Shown piece by piece: positions 7,115-14,153 of a DNA stretch of 38,978 nt. The notes beneath the pieces are model-generated. The model made no database searches. It worked only from the letters and a program-made list of their open reading frames with translations, and had not been told where the DNA came from. Every line of letters begins with the position of its first letter. Position 1 is the stretch's first letter. This stretch comes from Campylobacteraceae bacterium (lineage in GTDB: Bacteria > Campylobacterota > Campylobacteria > Campylobacterales > Sulfurovaceae). Location of the stretch: NCBI GenBank assembly GCA_027034975.1, contig JALVWQ010000034.1, positions 1 through 38,978 on the forward strand, in the 5' to 3' direction. The position numbers and the translations under genes were made by a program.

Positions 7115-7893
7115 TGTTCGAAAAACTCTACAACCCAAATCTACGAGAGCAAAAAAGAGAGGTTCTTACCCAAGATGGCACAACAACTCTCTACTCTGCC
7201 GAGTTTGACGAGTGCTACCACTCTACAAAAGATGGTGCCCTGCAAGAGAGCCTCAAAAAACATATTATCCCTGCTTCTAAGCTAACAGATAAAGAGTACT
7301 TAACAATACTAGATATCTGCTTTGGTTTGGGTTACAATACACTAACAACGCTTTACTACTACAAGCAAAACTACCCCAATAAAAAGCTACATATCATCTC
7401 ACCTGAACTCGATAGATCGTTAATAGAGTCTCTGCAAAATTTTAACTACCCAAAAGAGTTCGAGCAATTTAGAGATATTATTAAAGCCATTAGCCAAAAC
7501 TTCTTTTACGAAGACAAAAATATTAAAATAGAGGTACTCATTGGCGATGCAAGAGAGGCAATTAAAAGTATAGAGTCAAAAATAGACATCCTCTACCAAG
7601 ACGCCTTTAGCCCCAAAAAAAACCCTGCCCTCTGGAGCAAAGAGTACTTTGCCGATATAAAAAACATAGCAAGTAGCGATATAATAATAACAACCTACTC
7701 AAGTGCCACCCCAGTACGCCTAGCAATGTACGAAAACGGCTTTAAAATCTACAACCCACCAAAAAGCGAAGTAAGAAGCGGAACCATAGCCTCCCTAAAA
7801 GAGCTAAAGCTAGAAGAGATAGATATGGAGCTAAAGAAGCAGAGGAATCCGAATGCTAAAGCATTAAGTGATGGGGTTATTGGTGATTGGTAA
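7114..7893 (+). CDS. mnmD: tRNA (mnm5s2U34) methyltransferase, MnmC N-domain type (DUF752)
   Basis: A 259-residue SAM-dependent methyltransferase matching the N-terminal domain of MnmC without the FAD oxidase domain, as in stand-alone MnmD/MnmC2. It would methylate nm5(s2)U34 to mnm5(s2)U34 in tRNA wobble positions. Visible marks are the TQDGTTTLYSAEFDECYHS opening (family: DG..TL.S..FdD.YfS), the SAM-binding strand-loop ILDICFGLGYNTL near 65-77, and DAFSPKKNPALWS with its aspartate and proline, followed by TYSSATPVR. It is coupled to the upstream gene by TAATG. The last codons (GVIGDW and stop) are made of heptad repeat units that run on into the gap. Confidence 0.88.
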   Translation: MFEKLYNPNLREQKREVLTQDGTTTLYSAEFDECYHSTKDGALQESLKKHIIPASKLTDKEYLTILDICFGLGYNTLTTLYYYKQNYPNKKLHIISPELDRSLIESLQNFNYPKEFEQFRDIIKAISQNFFYEDKNIKIEVLIGDAREAIKSIESKIDILYQDAFSPKKNPALWSKEYFADIKNIASSDIIITTYSSATPVRLAMYENGFKIYNPPKSEVRSGTIASLKELKLEEIDMELKKQRNPNAKALSDGVIGDW

Positions 7894-7923
7894 TTAGTGT
7901 ATTGGTTTATTGATTATTCAATT
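7875..7923. repeat. Degenerate heptad repeat array (GGTNATT class) across the mnmD stop
   Basis: GGTTATT, GGTGATT and GGTAATT follow each other at 7875, 7882 and 7889, then AGTGTAT at 7896. After a 1-bp phase slip come further GGTTTATT/GATTATT-like units. The first three units encode the last residues and stop codon of mnmD. The sequence class matches the array at 38668 when that one is read on the - strand. Confidence 0.55.
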
Positions 7924-7951
7924 TCCATAAATAATAGAACAAAATTCAACA

Positions 7952-8007
7952 AAATGTCCATTAATGTCAGGATTTTACAAATCAAGGAACATTAAATGTC
8001 CATTAAT
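7952..8007. repeat. 14-bp direct repeat, two copies 42 bp apart
   Basis: AAATGTCCATTAAT occurs identically at 7952-7965 and 7994-8007, a spacing of about four DNA turns. A partial third copy (CATTAATGTC) overlaps the first. This could be a pair of regulator sites of a lost gene or recombination scars. Confidence 0.6.
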
Positions 8008-8035
8008 AATGGTATAGACACTTAAAAGGACATAA

Positions 8036-8170
8036 GCAAGAGAATTTGCAAAGCAATCATTAAGTCAAAATAAACCTCTTGATTGGTTTGAAAAACTTTA
8101 CATACAAGCAAAAGAGGGAATGGCAATTATTCCTTGGGCTGATTTTTTCCCTGCTCCTAAAAAGAGCTAG
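8036..8170 (+). pseudogene. ORF remnant, 44 codons, no start
   Basis: Between an in-frame TAA at 8033-8035 and the TAG at 8168-8170 the frame reads like the end or middle of a real protein: PLDWFEKLYIQAKEGMAIIP followed by WADFFPAPKKS. The composition (W, F, P, charged residues) is protein-like, yet there is no ATG/GTG/TTG before residue 29 and no SD. I suspect a decayed gene but do not recognise the family with confidence. It sits directly before the toxin-antitoxin promoter, which is compatible with an old integration or deletion. Confidence 0.4.
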
Positions 8171-8227
8171 TTTTTACAGTCTCACAACCTACAAGCGAAT
8201 AGCAAACTTTAGAAGAACTATATTTTA

Positions 8228-8252
8228 TACCAAATTAAGTTTAAATTTGGTA
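8228..8252. promoter_or_regulatory. Palindromic operator of the toxin-antitoxin operon
   Basis: TACCAAATT at 8228-8236 and AATTTGGTA at 8244-8252 form a perfect 9-bp inverted repeat with a 7-bp spacer, ending 24 bp before the antitoxin ATG. TACAATATAA directly after it (8251-8260) can serve as a -10 region. Its position fits autorepression by antitoxin-toxin complexes, the rule for Phd/YefM modules. Confidence 0.6.
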
Positions 8253-8276
8253 CAATATAAAAAAGTAAGGATTGTT

Positions 8277-8549
8277 ATGAAACTTAGTGAAACTATAAAG
8301 CCTATAAGTTATTTAAAATCCAAAACAGCTGATGTTATAAACAGTGTAAATGAAAACAGACAGCCTATTATAATAACACAAAATGGTGAAGCAAAAGCTA
8401 TTATCCAAGATATAAAAAGTTATGAAAGTTTGAGAAATTCTTTATCGTTGTTAAAATTGATAATCCAAAGTGAAGAAGATATACAAAATGGAGATGTAAT
8501 CCCTCAAGATGAAATGTTTGAAAACTTAGAAAAAAACCTTTTTGGATAG
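8277..8549 (+). CDS. Phd/YefM-family antitoxin
   Basis: A 90-residue antitoxin. The N-terminal part (MKLSETIKPISYLKSKTADV) and the following strand PIIITQNGEAKAIIQDIKSYESL match the Phd/YefM DNA-binding fold, in which dimers bind a palindromic operator. The C-terminal acidic part would wrap the toxin. The frame is open for 66 more codons upstream. I place the start at 8277 because AAGG lies six bases before it, the family begins there, and the upstream codons would run through the operator and promoter. The toxin gene starts 4 bp after its stop. It is AT-richer than the flanking housekeeping genes, consistent with horizontal transfer. Confidence 0.88.
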   Translation: MKLSETIKPISYLKSKTADVINSVNENRQPIIITQNGEAKAIIQDIKSYESLRNSLSLLKLIIQSEEDIQNGDVIPQDEMFENLEKNLFG

Positions 8550-8552
8550 TTA

Positions 8553-8909
8553 GTGAAAGATTTTAAAGTTATATGGACAAAAAACGCAGAGTTTGATTTA
8601 GAGTCAATCATAGAGTATATAAAAACCGATAGTATCAAAACAGCTAAAGAAATTTTCTTTGAAATCAAAAGTAGGTGTGATAATTTATCAATCTTTCCTG
8701 CTAGCAGACGAGTAGTTCCTGAACTTGAACAGATAGGAATTTTAAAATATAGAGAACTTATATACCAAAGGTGGAGAATTATTTACAAGATTGACAACGA
8801 TAAAATTTTTATTGTTGCAGTTGTTGATTCTAGCAGAAATATTGAAGATATACTCTTTCAAAGGCTATTAAAAGATAATAACAAGCAAAAGAGAGTGAAA
8901 GGAGTGTAA
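8553..8909 (+). CDS. RelE/ParE-superfamily toxin
   Basis: A 118-residue toxin partner. The opening VIWTKNAEFDLESIIEYI, the central FPASRRVVPEL and the terminal strands YRELIYQRWRIIYKI and IFIVAVVDSSRN follow the ParE/RelE fold. The family's closing strand is usually V.(H/D).RR; here it reads VVDSSRN, so the terminal arginine pair is reduced to one. ParE-like proteins act on gyrase and RelE-like ones on ribosome-bound mRNA; the sequence does not settle which. The start is GTG 3 bp after the antitoxin stop, with only a weak GGA upstream, so translation is probably coupled to the antitoxin. Its stop codon lies inside a strong hairpin. Confidence 0.85.
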   Translation: MKDFKVIWTKNAEFDLESIIEYIKTDSIKTAKEIFFEIKSRCDNLSIFPASRRVVPELEQIGILKYRELIYQRWRIIYKIDNDKIFIVAVVDSSRNIEDILFQRLLKDNNKQKRVKGV

Positions 8910-8941
8910 TAAATTACACTCTCCCAAATGCAATTTGGGAG
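8902..8941. terminator. Two abutting hairpins after the toxin gene
   Basis: GAGTGTAA (8902-8909, including the toxin stop) pairs with TTACACTC (8914-8921) around a 4-nt loop. CTCCCAAAT (8921-8929) pairs with ATTTGGGAG (8933-8941) around a 3-nt loop. The stems are perfect, 8 and 9 bp, and share base 8921. Neither has a T-run. Being symmetrical, they can end transcription from both the toxin (+) and dnaE (-). Confidence 0.6.
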
Positions 8942-8952
8942 CGAGGGTGGAG

Positions 8953-8971
8953 GGTTTAAAGTTATTAAACC
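8953..8971. terminator. Hairpin containing the dnaE stop codon
   Basis: GGTTTAA at 8953-8959 pairs perfectly with TTAAACC at 8965-8971 around a 5-nt loop. The right arm is the dnaE stop codon and the codon before it. It is the third hairpin in 70 bp between convergent genes. Confidence 0.45.
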
Positions 8972-11900
8972 GCCTCTTCGATATCGAAGCCTAGTTCTAT
9001 TGCCTCTTTTATAAACTCTTGAGAGACTCTGATTTTTGACTCTATTACGACATCTGCTAATTTAGAGCGTACCTTTAGCACTAGTGGGTGGCTTCCGGGA
9101 TGGCGGCTAGCTAGGCACATGAGCTCTTCGGCTATGCGGCTCTCTGGCATGAGGTTAATCGCAATACTAATTGGTGGGGCATCTGGCTCTTTGGTGTATG
9201 CTTTCTCTTTTTTGAGTTTTACCTTCTCTTTTGCTGCTTCATCTAGGCTTTCTATTTTTACTATCGAAGTTCTTGTAAAGTCATCGGTTTTGCTAATTTT
9301 TACCTTAAAGGCTATCGGCTCTTCCATATTAAAGTTATCTTCGAGCATCTTGATATGCTTCTCAAAAAGCATCAGTTCGATGTTTCCATGCAGGTCTAAG
9401 AGGGTTGCAATACCAAATTTGTTCCCTTTTTTAGAGATCTTCTCTTTTATCTCTTCGATCTTTCCAATAAAAAGTGCCTCTGAACCGTCGCTCAGTTCGT
9501 CTAGCTCTGAACTGAGTGTATATTTAATCTTATCGAGCTTCTCTCTATACTTATCGAGTGGATGCCCTGAGACATAGAAGCCTAGTGTCTCCTTCTCAAG
9601 TGTGAGTATCTCCATCGGCTCAAACTCGTCATAGTTTTTCAGCTCAATCTCTATATGGGTCATCTCTTCGCCATCACCAAAGAGAGAGTTCTCTGCCATC
9701 TTTCGAGCAGCTGTAACCTTTTGAGATGCCTCTATAATCTCTTCGATCTGCATAAGCATTGCTCGTCTTGTTAGCCCAAAGCAGTCAAGTGCTCCAGCTT
9801 TTATAAGCGATTCTATAACCTTTTTATTCACTTTAGTGCCATCGATTCTAGAGATAAAGTCGCTTAAATCTCTAAACGGCTCATCGCCTCTTGCCTCTAA
9901 AATAGAAGCGATCGCAATATCCCCTGCACCCTTAATTGCACCAAGCCCAAAGAGAATTGTCTCTTCGCCATTATCGTTATGGGCAATAAACTTAAGATCT
10001 GAAAGGTTTACATCTGGCGGGAGGAGCTTAATGTTCATATGCTTTATCTCATCGACATAGCGAACAACTTTTGTTGTATTATCTTTCTCTAGCGTTAATT
10101 GTGCCGCCATAAAGTCTGTTGGATAGTAGCACTTAAGGTAGCTTGTATAAAAGGTAACCATCGCATAGGCTGCCGAGTGCGATTTGTTAAATCCATACCC
10201 TGCAAACTTTACAATCAAATCGAAGAGTTCGGCTGCTTTTGCCTTATCGAAGCCCTTTTTGGCTGCCCCATTGGCGAAGTCCTCTTTAAGCTTATCCATC
10301 TCCTCTTTAATCTTTTTCCCCATCGCACGACGCACTAAGTCTGCCCCACCAAGGCTAAAGCCACCGATTGTCTGCACAATCTGCATAACCTGCTCTTGGT
10401 ATACGATAACTCCGTAAGTTGGCTCTAGTATAGGTTTTAACTCTGGGAACATATAGGTAATTTCAGCTCTTCCATGCTTTCGCTCGACAAAGTCTACAAG
10501 CATCCCAGAATCCATTGGCCCAGGACGGTAGAGTGCCAACATCGCAATAATATCTTCGAAACCACTTGGTTTGAGCTTCTTTGCTAAATCCTGCATACCG
10601 GCAGACTCTATCTGGAAGAGTCCTAAAGTATTTCCTGTGCTAATAAACTCATACACCTTTGGATCTTGAATATCTACCGCCTTAAAGTCTATCTCGACAC
10701 CATGCCGCTCTTTTACAAGTTTTAAGGCTTCATCGACAACCGTAAGGGTCTTAAGCCCCAAGAAGTCGAACTTAATTAAATCGACATCTTCGACATATTT
10801 ACCATTATATTGGGTTGCGAGCGTATCTTGCCCACTTGGTTTAAAGAGTGGTGTTTTATGCCACAACTCTTCGTTGCTAATAACAACACCTGCTGCATGG
10901 ATACCAGCATTTCTATTTAAGCCCTCGAGTGCCTTGGCATACTCCCAAACGCGAGCTGCTTGTGGGTCGCTCTCTATCAGCTCAGCAATCTTTGGCTCTT
11001 TTTCGTACGCCTTCTCAAGGGTAATACCCAACTCATCTGGAATAAGCTTTGCCATTGCATCAGCCTTGGCATAAGGCATATCAAGAACCCTTGCGACATC
11101 ACGAATTACCCCTTTCGCAAGCAGCTTACCAAAGGTGATAATTTGAGCCACATTGTACCGCCCATACTTTTTGACAACATAATCGATAATCTCTTGTCGC
11201 CTACTTTGGCAAAAGTCCATATCGATATCGGGCATACTTACACGCTCTGGGTTCAAGAATCGCTCAAAGAGAAGATCGTACGGTATTGGGTCGATATCGG
11301 TAATTTTAAGAGCATAGGCAACCAAACTCCCCGCTGCCGAGCCACGCCCTGGTCCTACCGGAATACCCATCTCTTTTGCCTCTCGCACAAAATCCCAAAC
11401 AATTAGCATATAGCCTGGGAACTTCATATTATTAATAATATCTATCTCAGTTTGGAGTCGATCTTTATACTCTTGGTGGCGGCTTGCATCCACATACTTT
11501 AATCGCTCTTCAAGCCCTTTGCGTGCCTCATATTCAAAAAGAACTATATCGTTTGCCAAAGAGTACTCTACTTCAGGTTCCGGCAACTCCAATCCTACCT
11601 TTTGTGCACGCTCTCTTGTAAATTTAAAGTTTGGTGGAGTTGGGTTCCCTAATTTTATCTCTAAGTTACACTTTTCGACTATCTCTTGTGTTGCCTCTAT
11701 CGCCTCTGGAATATCGGCATAGAGCTTTGCAATCTCCTCTGGCGACTTTACATAAAACTCATGCACCGAGTGGCGAAGACGGTTTGGATCGTCATAGAGT
11801 TTGTTCATCGCAATACACATAAACGCCTCGTGTGCATCGGCATCCTCTTTGTAGGTATAGTGGGTATCATTAGTAGCGACTATCTTTATCCCTGTCTCTT

Positions 11901-12507
11901 TTGAAAGCCTTATAATATCATCATCAATTCTCAACTGATCGCCTATACCATGCCGCATTATCTCTAAATAAAAATCGTCGCCAAAGATCTCTTTATACTC
12001 AAGAGCAACTGCTTTTGCACCTTCATACCCCTTTGCACCAAACTTAAGATTTCGCTCACTTGTGTTTAAGTGCCAGTTTACCTCGCCTTGCAAGCAAGCG
12101 GCACTGCACACTAAGCCTTCGCTATGTTCTCTTAAGAGCTTTTTATTGATTCTTGGATAGTAGTAAAAACCGTTAATATAGGCTTGTGAACTGAGATACA
12201 TTAAGTTTTTATACCCAACCTCATTTTTTGCATAGAGGCAGAGGTGGTAGCGTTGCCGTACCGTTTTATCGCCTAAATCATCGCTATTGTGAAGATAGGC
12301 TTCCATACCAATAATTGGCTTTATACCCTCTTTTTTCATTGCATTATAAAAGGCAATCGCTCCAAACATATTGCCATGGTCTGTCATTGCCACGGCATCC
12401 ATTCCAAGCTCTTTAACCCGTTTTGCAAGTACATTTATCTTATTCGCTCCATCAAGTAAAGAGAACTCAGTATGCAGATGAAGATGGGTAAACTTAGGTG
12501 TAGACAT
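8965..12507 (-). CDS. dnaE: DNA polymerase III alpha subunit
   Basis: The replicative polymerase catalytic subunit, 1180 residues, full length for a DnaE1-type protein. The N-terminal PHP domain begins HLHLHTEFSLLDG at residue 8 and continues with AMTDHGN. The C-family polymerase active site is seen as GPGRGSAAGS and PDIDMDF at 426-432, with catalytic D427 and D429 by comparison with E. coli D401/D403. The helix-hairpin-helix and OB-fold part follows (about 850-1100). It acts with beta clamp and clamp loader at the fork. The ATG at 12507 gives the standard short N-terminus. It is probably monocistronic, as a hairpin separates it from the upstream winged-helix gene. Confidence 0.98.
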   Translation of the reverse strand: MSTPKFTHLHLHTEFSLLDGANKINVLAKRVKELGMDAVAMTDHGNMFGAIAFYNAMKKEGIKPIIGMEAYLHNSDDLGDKTVRQRYHLCLYAKNEVGYKNLMYLSSQAYINGFYYYPRINKKLLREHSEGLVCSAACLQGEVNWHLNTSERNLKFGAKGYEGAKAVALEYKEIFGDDFYLEIMRHGIGDQLRIDDDIIRLSKETGIKIVATNDTHYTYKEDADAHEAFMCIAMNKLYDDPNRLRHSVHEFYVKSPEEIAKLYADIPEAIEATQEIVEKCNLEIKLGNPTPPNFKFTRERAQKVGLELPEPEVEYSLANDIVLFEYEARKGLEERLKYVDASRHQEYKDRLQTEIDIINNMKFPGYMLIVWDFVREAKEMGIPVGPGRGSAAGSLVAYALKITDIDPIPYDLLFERFLNPERVSMPDIDMDFCQSRRQEIIDYVVKKYGRYNVAQIITFGKLLAKGVIRDVARVLDMPYAKADAMAKLIPDELGITLEKAYEKEPKIAELIESDPQAARVWEYAKALEGLNRNAGIHAAGVVISNEELWHKTPLFKPSGQDTLATQYNGKYVEDVDLIKFDFLGLKTLTVVDEALKLVKERHGVEIDFKAVDIQDPKVYEFISTGNTLGLFQIESAGMQDLAKKLKPSGFEDIIAMLALYRPGPMDSGMLVDFVERKHGRAEITYMFPELKPILEPTYGVIVYQEQVMQIVQTIGGFSLGGADLVRRAMGKKIKEEMDKLKEDFANGAAKKGFDKAKAAELFDLIVKFAGYGFNKSHSAAYAMVTFYTSYLKCYYPTDFMAAQLTLEKDNTTKVVRYVDEIKHMNIKLLPPDVNLSDLKFIAHNDNGEETILFGLGAIKGAGDIAIASILEARGDEPFRDLSDFISRIDGTKVNKKVIESLIKAGALDCFGLTRRAMLMQIEEIIEASQKVTAARKMAENSLFGDGEEMTHIEIELKNYDEFEPMEILTLEKETLGFYVSGHPLDKYREKLDKIKYTLSSELDELSDGSEALFIGKIEEIKEKISKKGNKFGIATLLDLHGNIELMLFEKHIKMLEDNFNMEEPIAFKVKISKTDDFTRTSIVKIESLDEAAKEKVKLKKEKAYTKEPDAPPISIAINLMPESRIAEELMCLASRHPGSHPLVLKVRSKLADVVIESKIRVSQEFIKEAIELGFDIEEAV

Positions 12508-12524
12508 CTATGCCCTTTTTATTT

Positions 12525-12530
12525 GATTGT
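12525..12530 (-). promoter_or_regulatory. Candidate dnaE -10 box
   Basis: On the - strand TACAAT lies 17 bp upstream of the dnaE ATG in a very A/T-rich stretch. No good -35 is present at 17 bp. It lies downstream of the hairpin at 12583-12601, as expected for an independent dnaE promoter. Confidence 0.35.
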
Positions 12531-12582
12531 AACATTTTTTTATTAAATAGAAGTTCAATTTTGAAGAATTCAAAACAGTTTT

Positions 12583-12601
12583 AAGCGACAAAGAGTCGCT
12601 T
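12583..12601 (-). terminator. Hairpin between the winged-helix gene and dnaE
   Basis: AAGCGAC and GTCGCTT form a perfect 7-bp stem with a 5-nt loop, 5 bp after the stop of the winged-helix gene. It lacks a clear T-run. It probably marks the end of the DJ-1/winged-helix transcript. Confidence 0.5.
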
Positions 12602-12605
12602 CTCT

Positions 12606-12785
12606 TTAATTACTTGCCTGATAAAAGCATCTCTTTGGAGACTCTATTTTACCTTCTGCTTTTAACTTTTTAATCGCCTTGCTCACCTCTTTAGAATCGA
12701 CATTCAGTACTTTTGCAATATCACCGCTCTTCATTGCTTCATCACTTGTTTGCAGTGCTTCTAATACCTTCCCCTCTATAGACAT
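12606..12785 (-). CDS. 59-residue winged-helix DNA-binding protein
   Basis: A gene of 59 codons. The protein begins MSIEGKVLEALQTSDEAMKS, continues GDIAKVLNVDSKEVSKAIKK and ends LKAEGKIESPKRCFYQASN. This reads as helix, helix, recognition helix and a short beta-wing with PKRCFY, a MarR/ArsR-like winged helix with nothing else attached. The start is secure: AGGAGG lies 5-10 bases upstream. It begins 9 bp after the stop of the DJ-1-family gene, so the two are an operon, and ends shortly before a hairpin. Proteins of this size and pattern occur in other anaerobes and are annotated only as regulators. A sequence-specific or architectural DNA-binding role is inferred. Confidence 0.8.
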   Translation of the reverse strand: MSIEGKVLEALQTSDEAMKSGDIAKVLNVDSKEVSKAIKKLKAEGKIESPKRCFYQASN

Positions 12786-12794
12786 CTACTCCTC

Positions 12795-13361
12795 CTACTC
12801 TTGGCAATATTTTGCTAAAGTTCCATTCTTAACCGCTTCGAAACTCTCTTGCCCAACCAATTGGCGAACAATCTCTAGTGCAAAGCAGATAGCTGTTGCT
12901 GGGCCTTGAGAGGTAATAACCTTATCCTCAACCACTACAATATCATCACTTCTATCTTCTGGACGAATCTGCTCTTCTACACTTGGGTAGCAGGTATATT
13001 TTTTACTTAAAACTCCTGCCACATGCAGTGCATACGGTGCTGCACACATTGCAGCAATCCACTTCTCTTGAGCTTTAAACTCTTTAATTGTTCTTTGGGC
13101 TAACTCATTCTCTGCTAAGCGGTTTGTACCGCCCCAACCACCAGGGAGTACCACAATATCAAACTCATCAACTGAAACAGTCTTAAGTGGTACATCCGCC
13201 TCTACAGTAACACCATTTGCACCTAAAACTAAATTTGTCTCAAACTCATCAGGCAAATAGGCACTTTGAACCTCTAAGCCACCGCGTCGTAAAATATCAA
13301 TAATTGTAACCGCCTCTATCTCTTCAAAACCCTCTGCAAGTAAAACTAACGCTTTTGCCAT
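12795..13361 (-). CDS. DJ-1/PfpI family protein, YajL-like
   Basis: A 188-residue member of the DJ-1/ThiJ/PfpI superfamily, closest to the YajL/DJ-1 branch: VLLAEGFEEIEAVTIID at the start with the conserved glutamate (E13/E14), VLPGGWGG near 71-78, the nucleophile-elbow cysteine C106 in AAMCAAPYAL, and VITSQGPATAICFALEIV near the C-terminus. Family members protect against oxidative and carbonyl stress (reported glyoxalase or deglycase activity is debated). The gene has its own upstream region with a TATAAT and is followed after 9 bp by a tiny winged-helix gene, which may be its dedicated or merely co-transcribed regulator. Confidence 0.92.
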   Translation of the reverse strand: MAKALVLLAEGFEEIEAVTIIDILRRGGLEVQSAYLPDEFETNLVLGANGVTVEADVPLKTVSVDEFDIVVLPGGWGGTNRLAENELAQRTIKEFKAQEKWIAAMCAAPYALHVAGVLSKKYTCYPSVEEQIRPEDRSDDIVVVEDKVITSQGPATAICFALEIVRQLVGQESFEAVKNGTLAKYCQE

Positions 13362-13387
13362 AGACTATCCTTTAGTTTTTTGCAAAT

Positions 13388-13393
13388 ATTATA
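13388..13393 (-). promoter_or_regulatory. Candidate -10 box of the DJ-1/winged-helix operon
   Basis: TATAAT on the - strand, 26 bp upstream of the ATG. The -35 region shows no consensus. The region up to efp is otherwise A/T-rich and non-coding. Confidence 0.4.
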
Positions 13394-13494
13394 ACACAAA
13401 AAGAAAGATTTGAATTCGAAAGTTCTAAAAAGATTTAAAAGAATTTATATCTTGAAACTTAAAATTAACTCACACTATTTACTTACACTCACAC

Positions 13495-13518
13495 TTAAAG
13501 CACCTATAGGTGCTTTAA
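13495..13518. terminator. 24-bp perfect palindrome after efp
   Basis: The 12-bp half TTAAAGCACCTA is followed immediately by its exact reverse complement. It starts 2 bp past the efp stop codon. As RNA it gives an 8-bp stem (AAAGCACC/GGTGCTTT) with a TATA loop and flanking A-U pairs, so it is the likely efp terminator. Being fully symmetric, it could also be a dimer binding site. Confidence 0.65.
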
Positions 13519-13520
13519 CA

Positions 13521-14090
13521 CTACTCTTTAACTCTCTCTAAGTATTTACCTTCTACAGTATCTACCTTGATTTTTTCACCCTCTAATACATGGAAAGGAA
13601 CTTGTACAACAGCTCCACTCTCGAGAGTTGCAGGTTTTTTACCACCTTGAGAATCACCCTTAAAGTTAGGTGGAGTCTCTACAATTTTAAGAACAACAGT
13701 TTGAGGAATCTCTACAGAGATTGCTTTGCCTTTATGGAACAGAACATCTGCTTCCATACCATCAATCATAAAATCAAATGTCTCTTTCCCTACTTGTTCA
13801 TGCGTTAAAGCAATTTGATCAAAAGTCTCTGTATCCATAAATTGCAAAAACTCACCATCATCATAGAGATACTGCATCTTTTTATACTCTAAATCTGGTA
13901 CTTCAAACTTATCGCCAGCATGCACAGTCTTTTCGATTACTTTACCATTTTGTAGATTTTTAATCTTCATTCTTACAAATGCCGCACCTTTACCAGGTTT
14001 TACATGTAAAAACTCGATTACTTTATATGGGTTACCATCGATCTCTAAACGGACACCTTTTTTAATATCACCCATTCCAATTGTTGCCAT
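13521..14090 (-). CDS. efp: Elongation factor P
   Basis: A translation factor that rescues ribosomes stalled at polyproline stretches, 189 residues and three beta-barrel domains as usual. The tip loop reads [12 protein letters not shown] with K34 at the position that EpmA/EpmB beta-lysylate in enterics. The KOW-like N-domain begins [20 protein letters not shown]. The C-terminal domain contains the family signature [20 protein letters not shown]. The ATG has AGGAG upstream. It stands alone between a perfect palindrome (3') and a heptad-repeat region (5'). Whether the lysine-modifying enzymes exist in this genome cannot be seen here. Confidence 0.98.
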   Translation of the reverse strand: MATIGMGDIKKGVRLEIDGNPYKVIEFLHVKPGKGAAFVRMKIKNLQNGKVIEKTVHAGDKFEVPDLEYKKMQYLYDDGEFLQFMDTETFDQIALTHEQVGKETFDFMIDGMEADVLFHKGKAISVEIPQTVVLKIVETPPNFKGDSQGGKKPATLESGAVVQVPFHVLEGEKIKVDTVEGKYLERVKE

Positions 14091-14116
14091 AAAATTCTCC
14101 TAAAAAAAGTTGCGAT

Positions 14117-14122
14117 ATTTTA
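14117..14122 (-). promoter_or_regulatory. Candidate efp -10 box
   Basis: TAAAAT on the - strand preceded by TG one base upstream (extended -10), 26 bp before the efp ATG. The -35 region is not consensus. Confidence 0.3.
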
Positions 14123-14153
14123 ACATAAGGTAATTTATAGGGAGGTTATTTAT

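Larger units (their letters stand above)
7894..8276. other. 383-bp accessory gap: repeats, ORF remnant and operator
   Basis: This stretch has no intact gene. In order it holds the tail of a heptad array, two copies of a 14-bp direct repeat (7952-7965 and 7994-8007), a start-less open frame of 44 codons (8036-8170), and a palindromic operator plus promoter for the toxin-antitoxin pair (8228-8262). It is visibly AT-richer than its neighbours and looks like the scar of an insertion or deletion. Confidence 0.6.

Noticed and set aside
8079-8276. 66-codon N-terminal extension of the antitoxin
   Set aside because: It runs through the operator and promoter, has no SD, and the family begins at 8277, where AAGG is correctly placed.
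13468-13496. Possible further heptad array (ACT-rich) downstream of efp
   Set aside because: ACT spacing is 6, 7, 6 and 6 bp, so the 7-bp phase is not kept.
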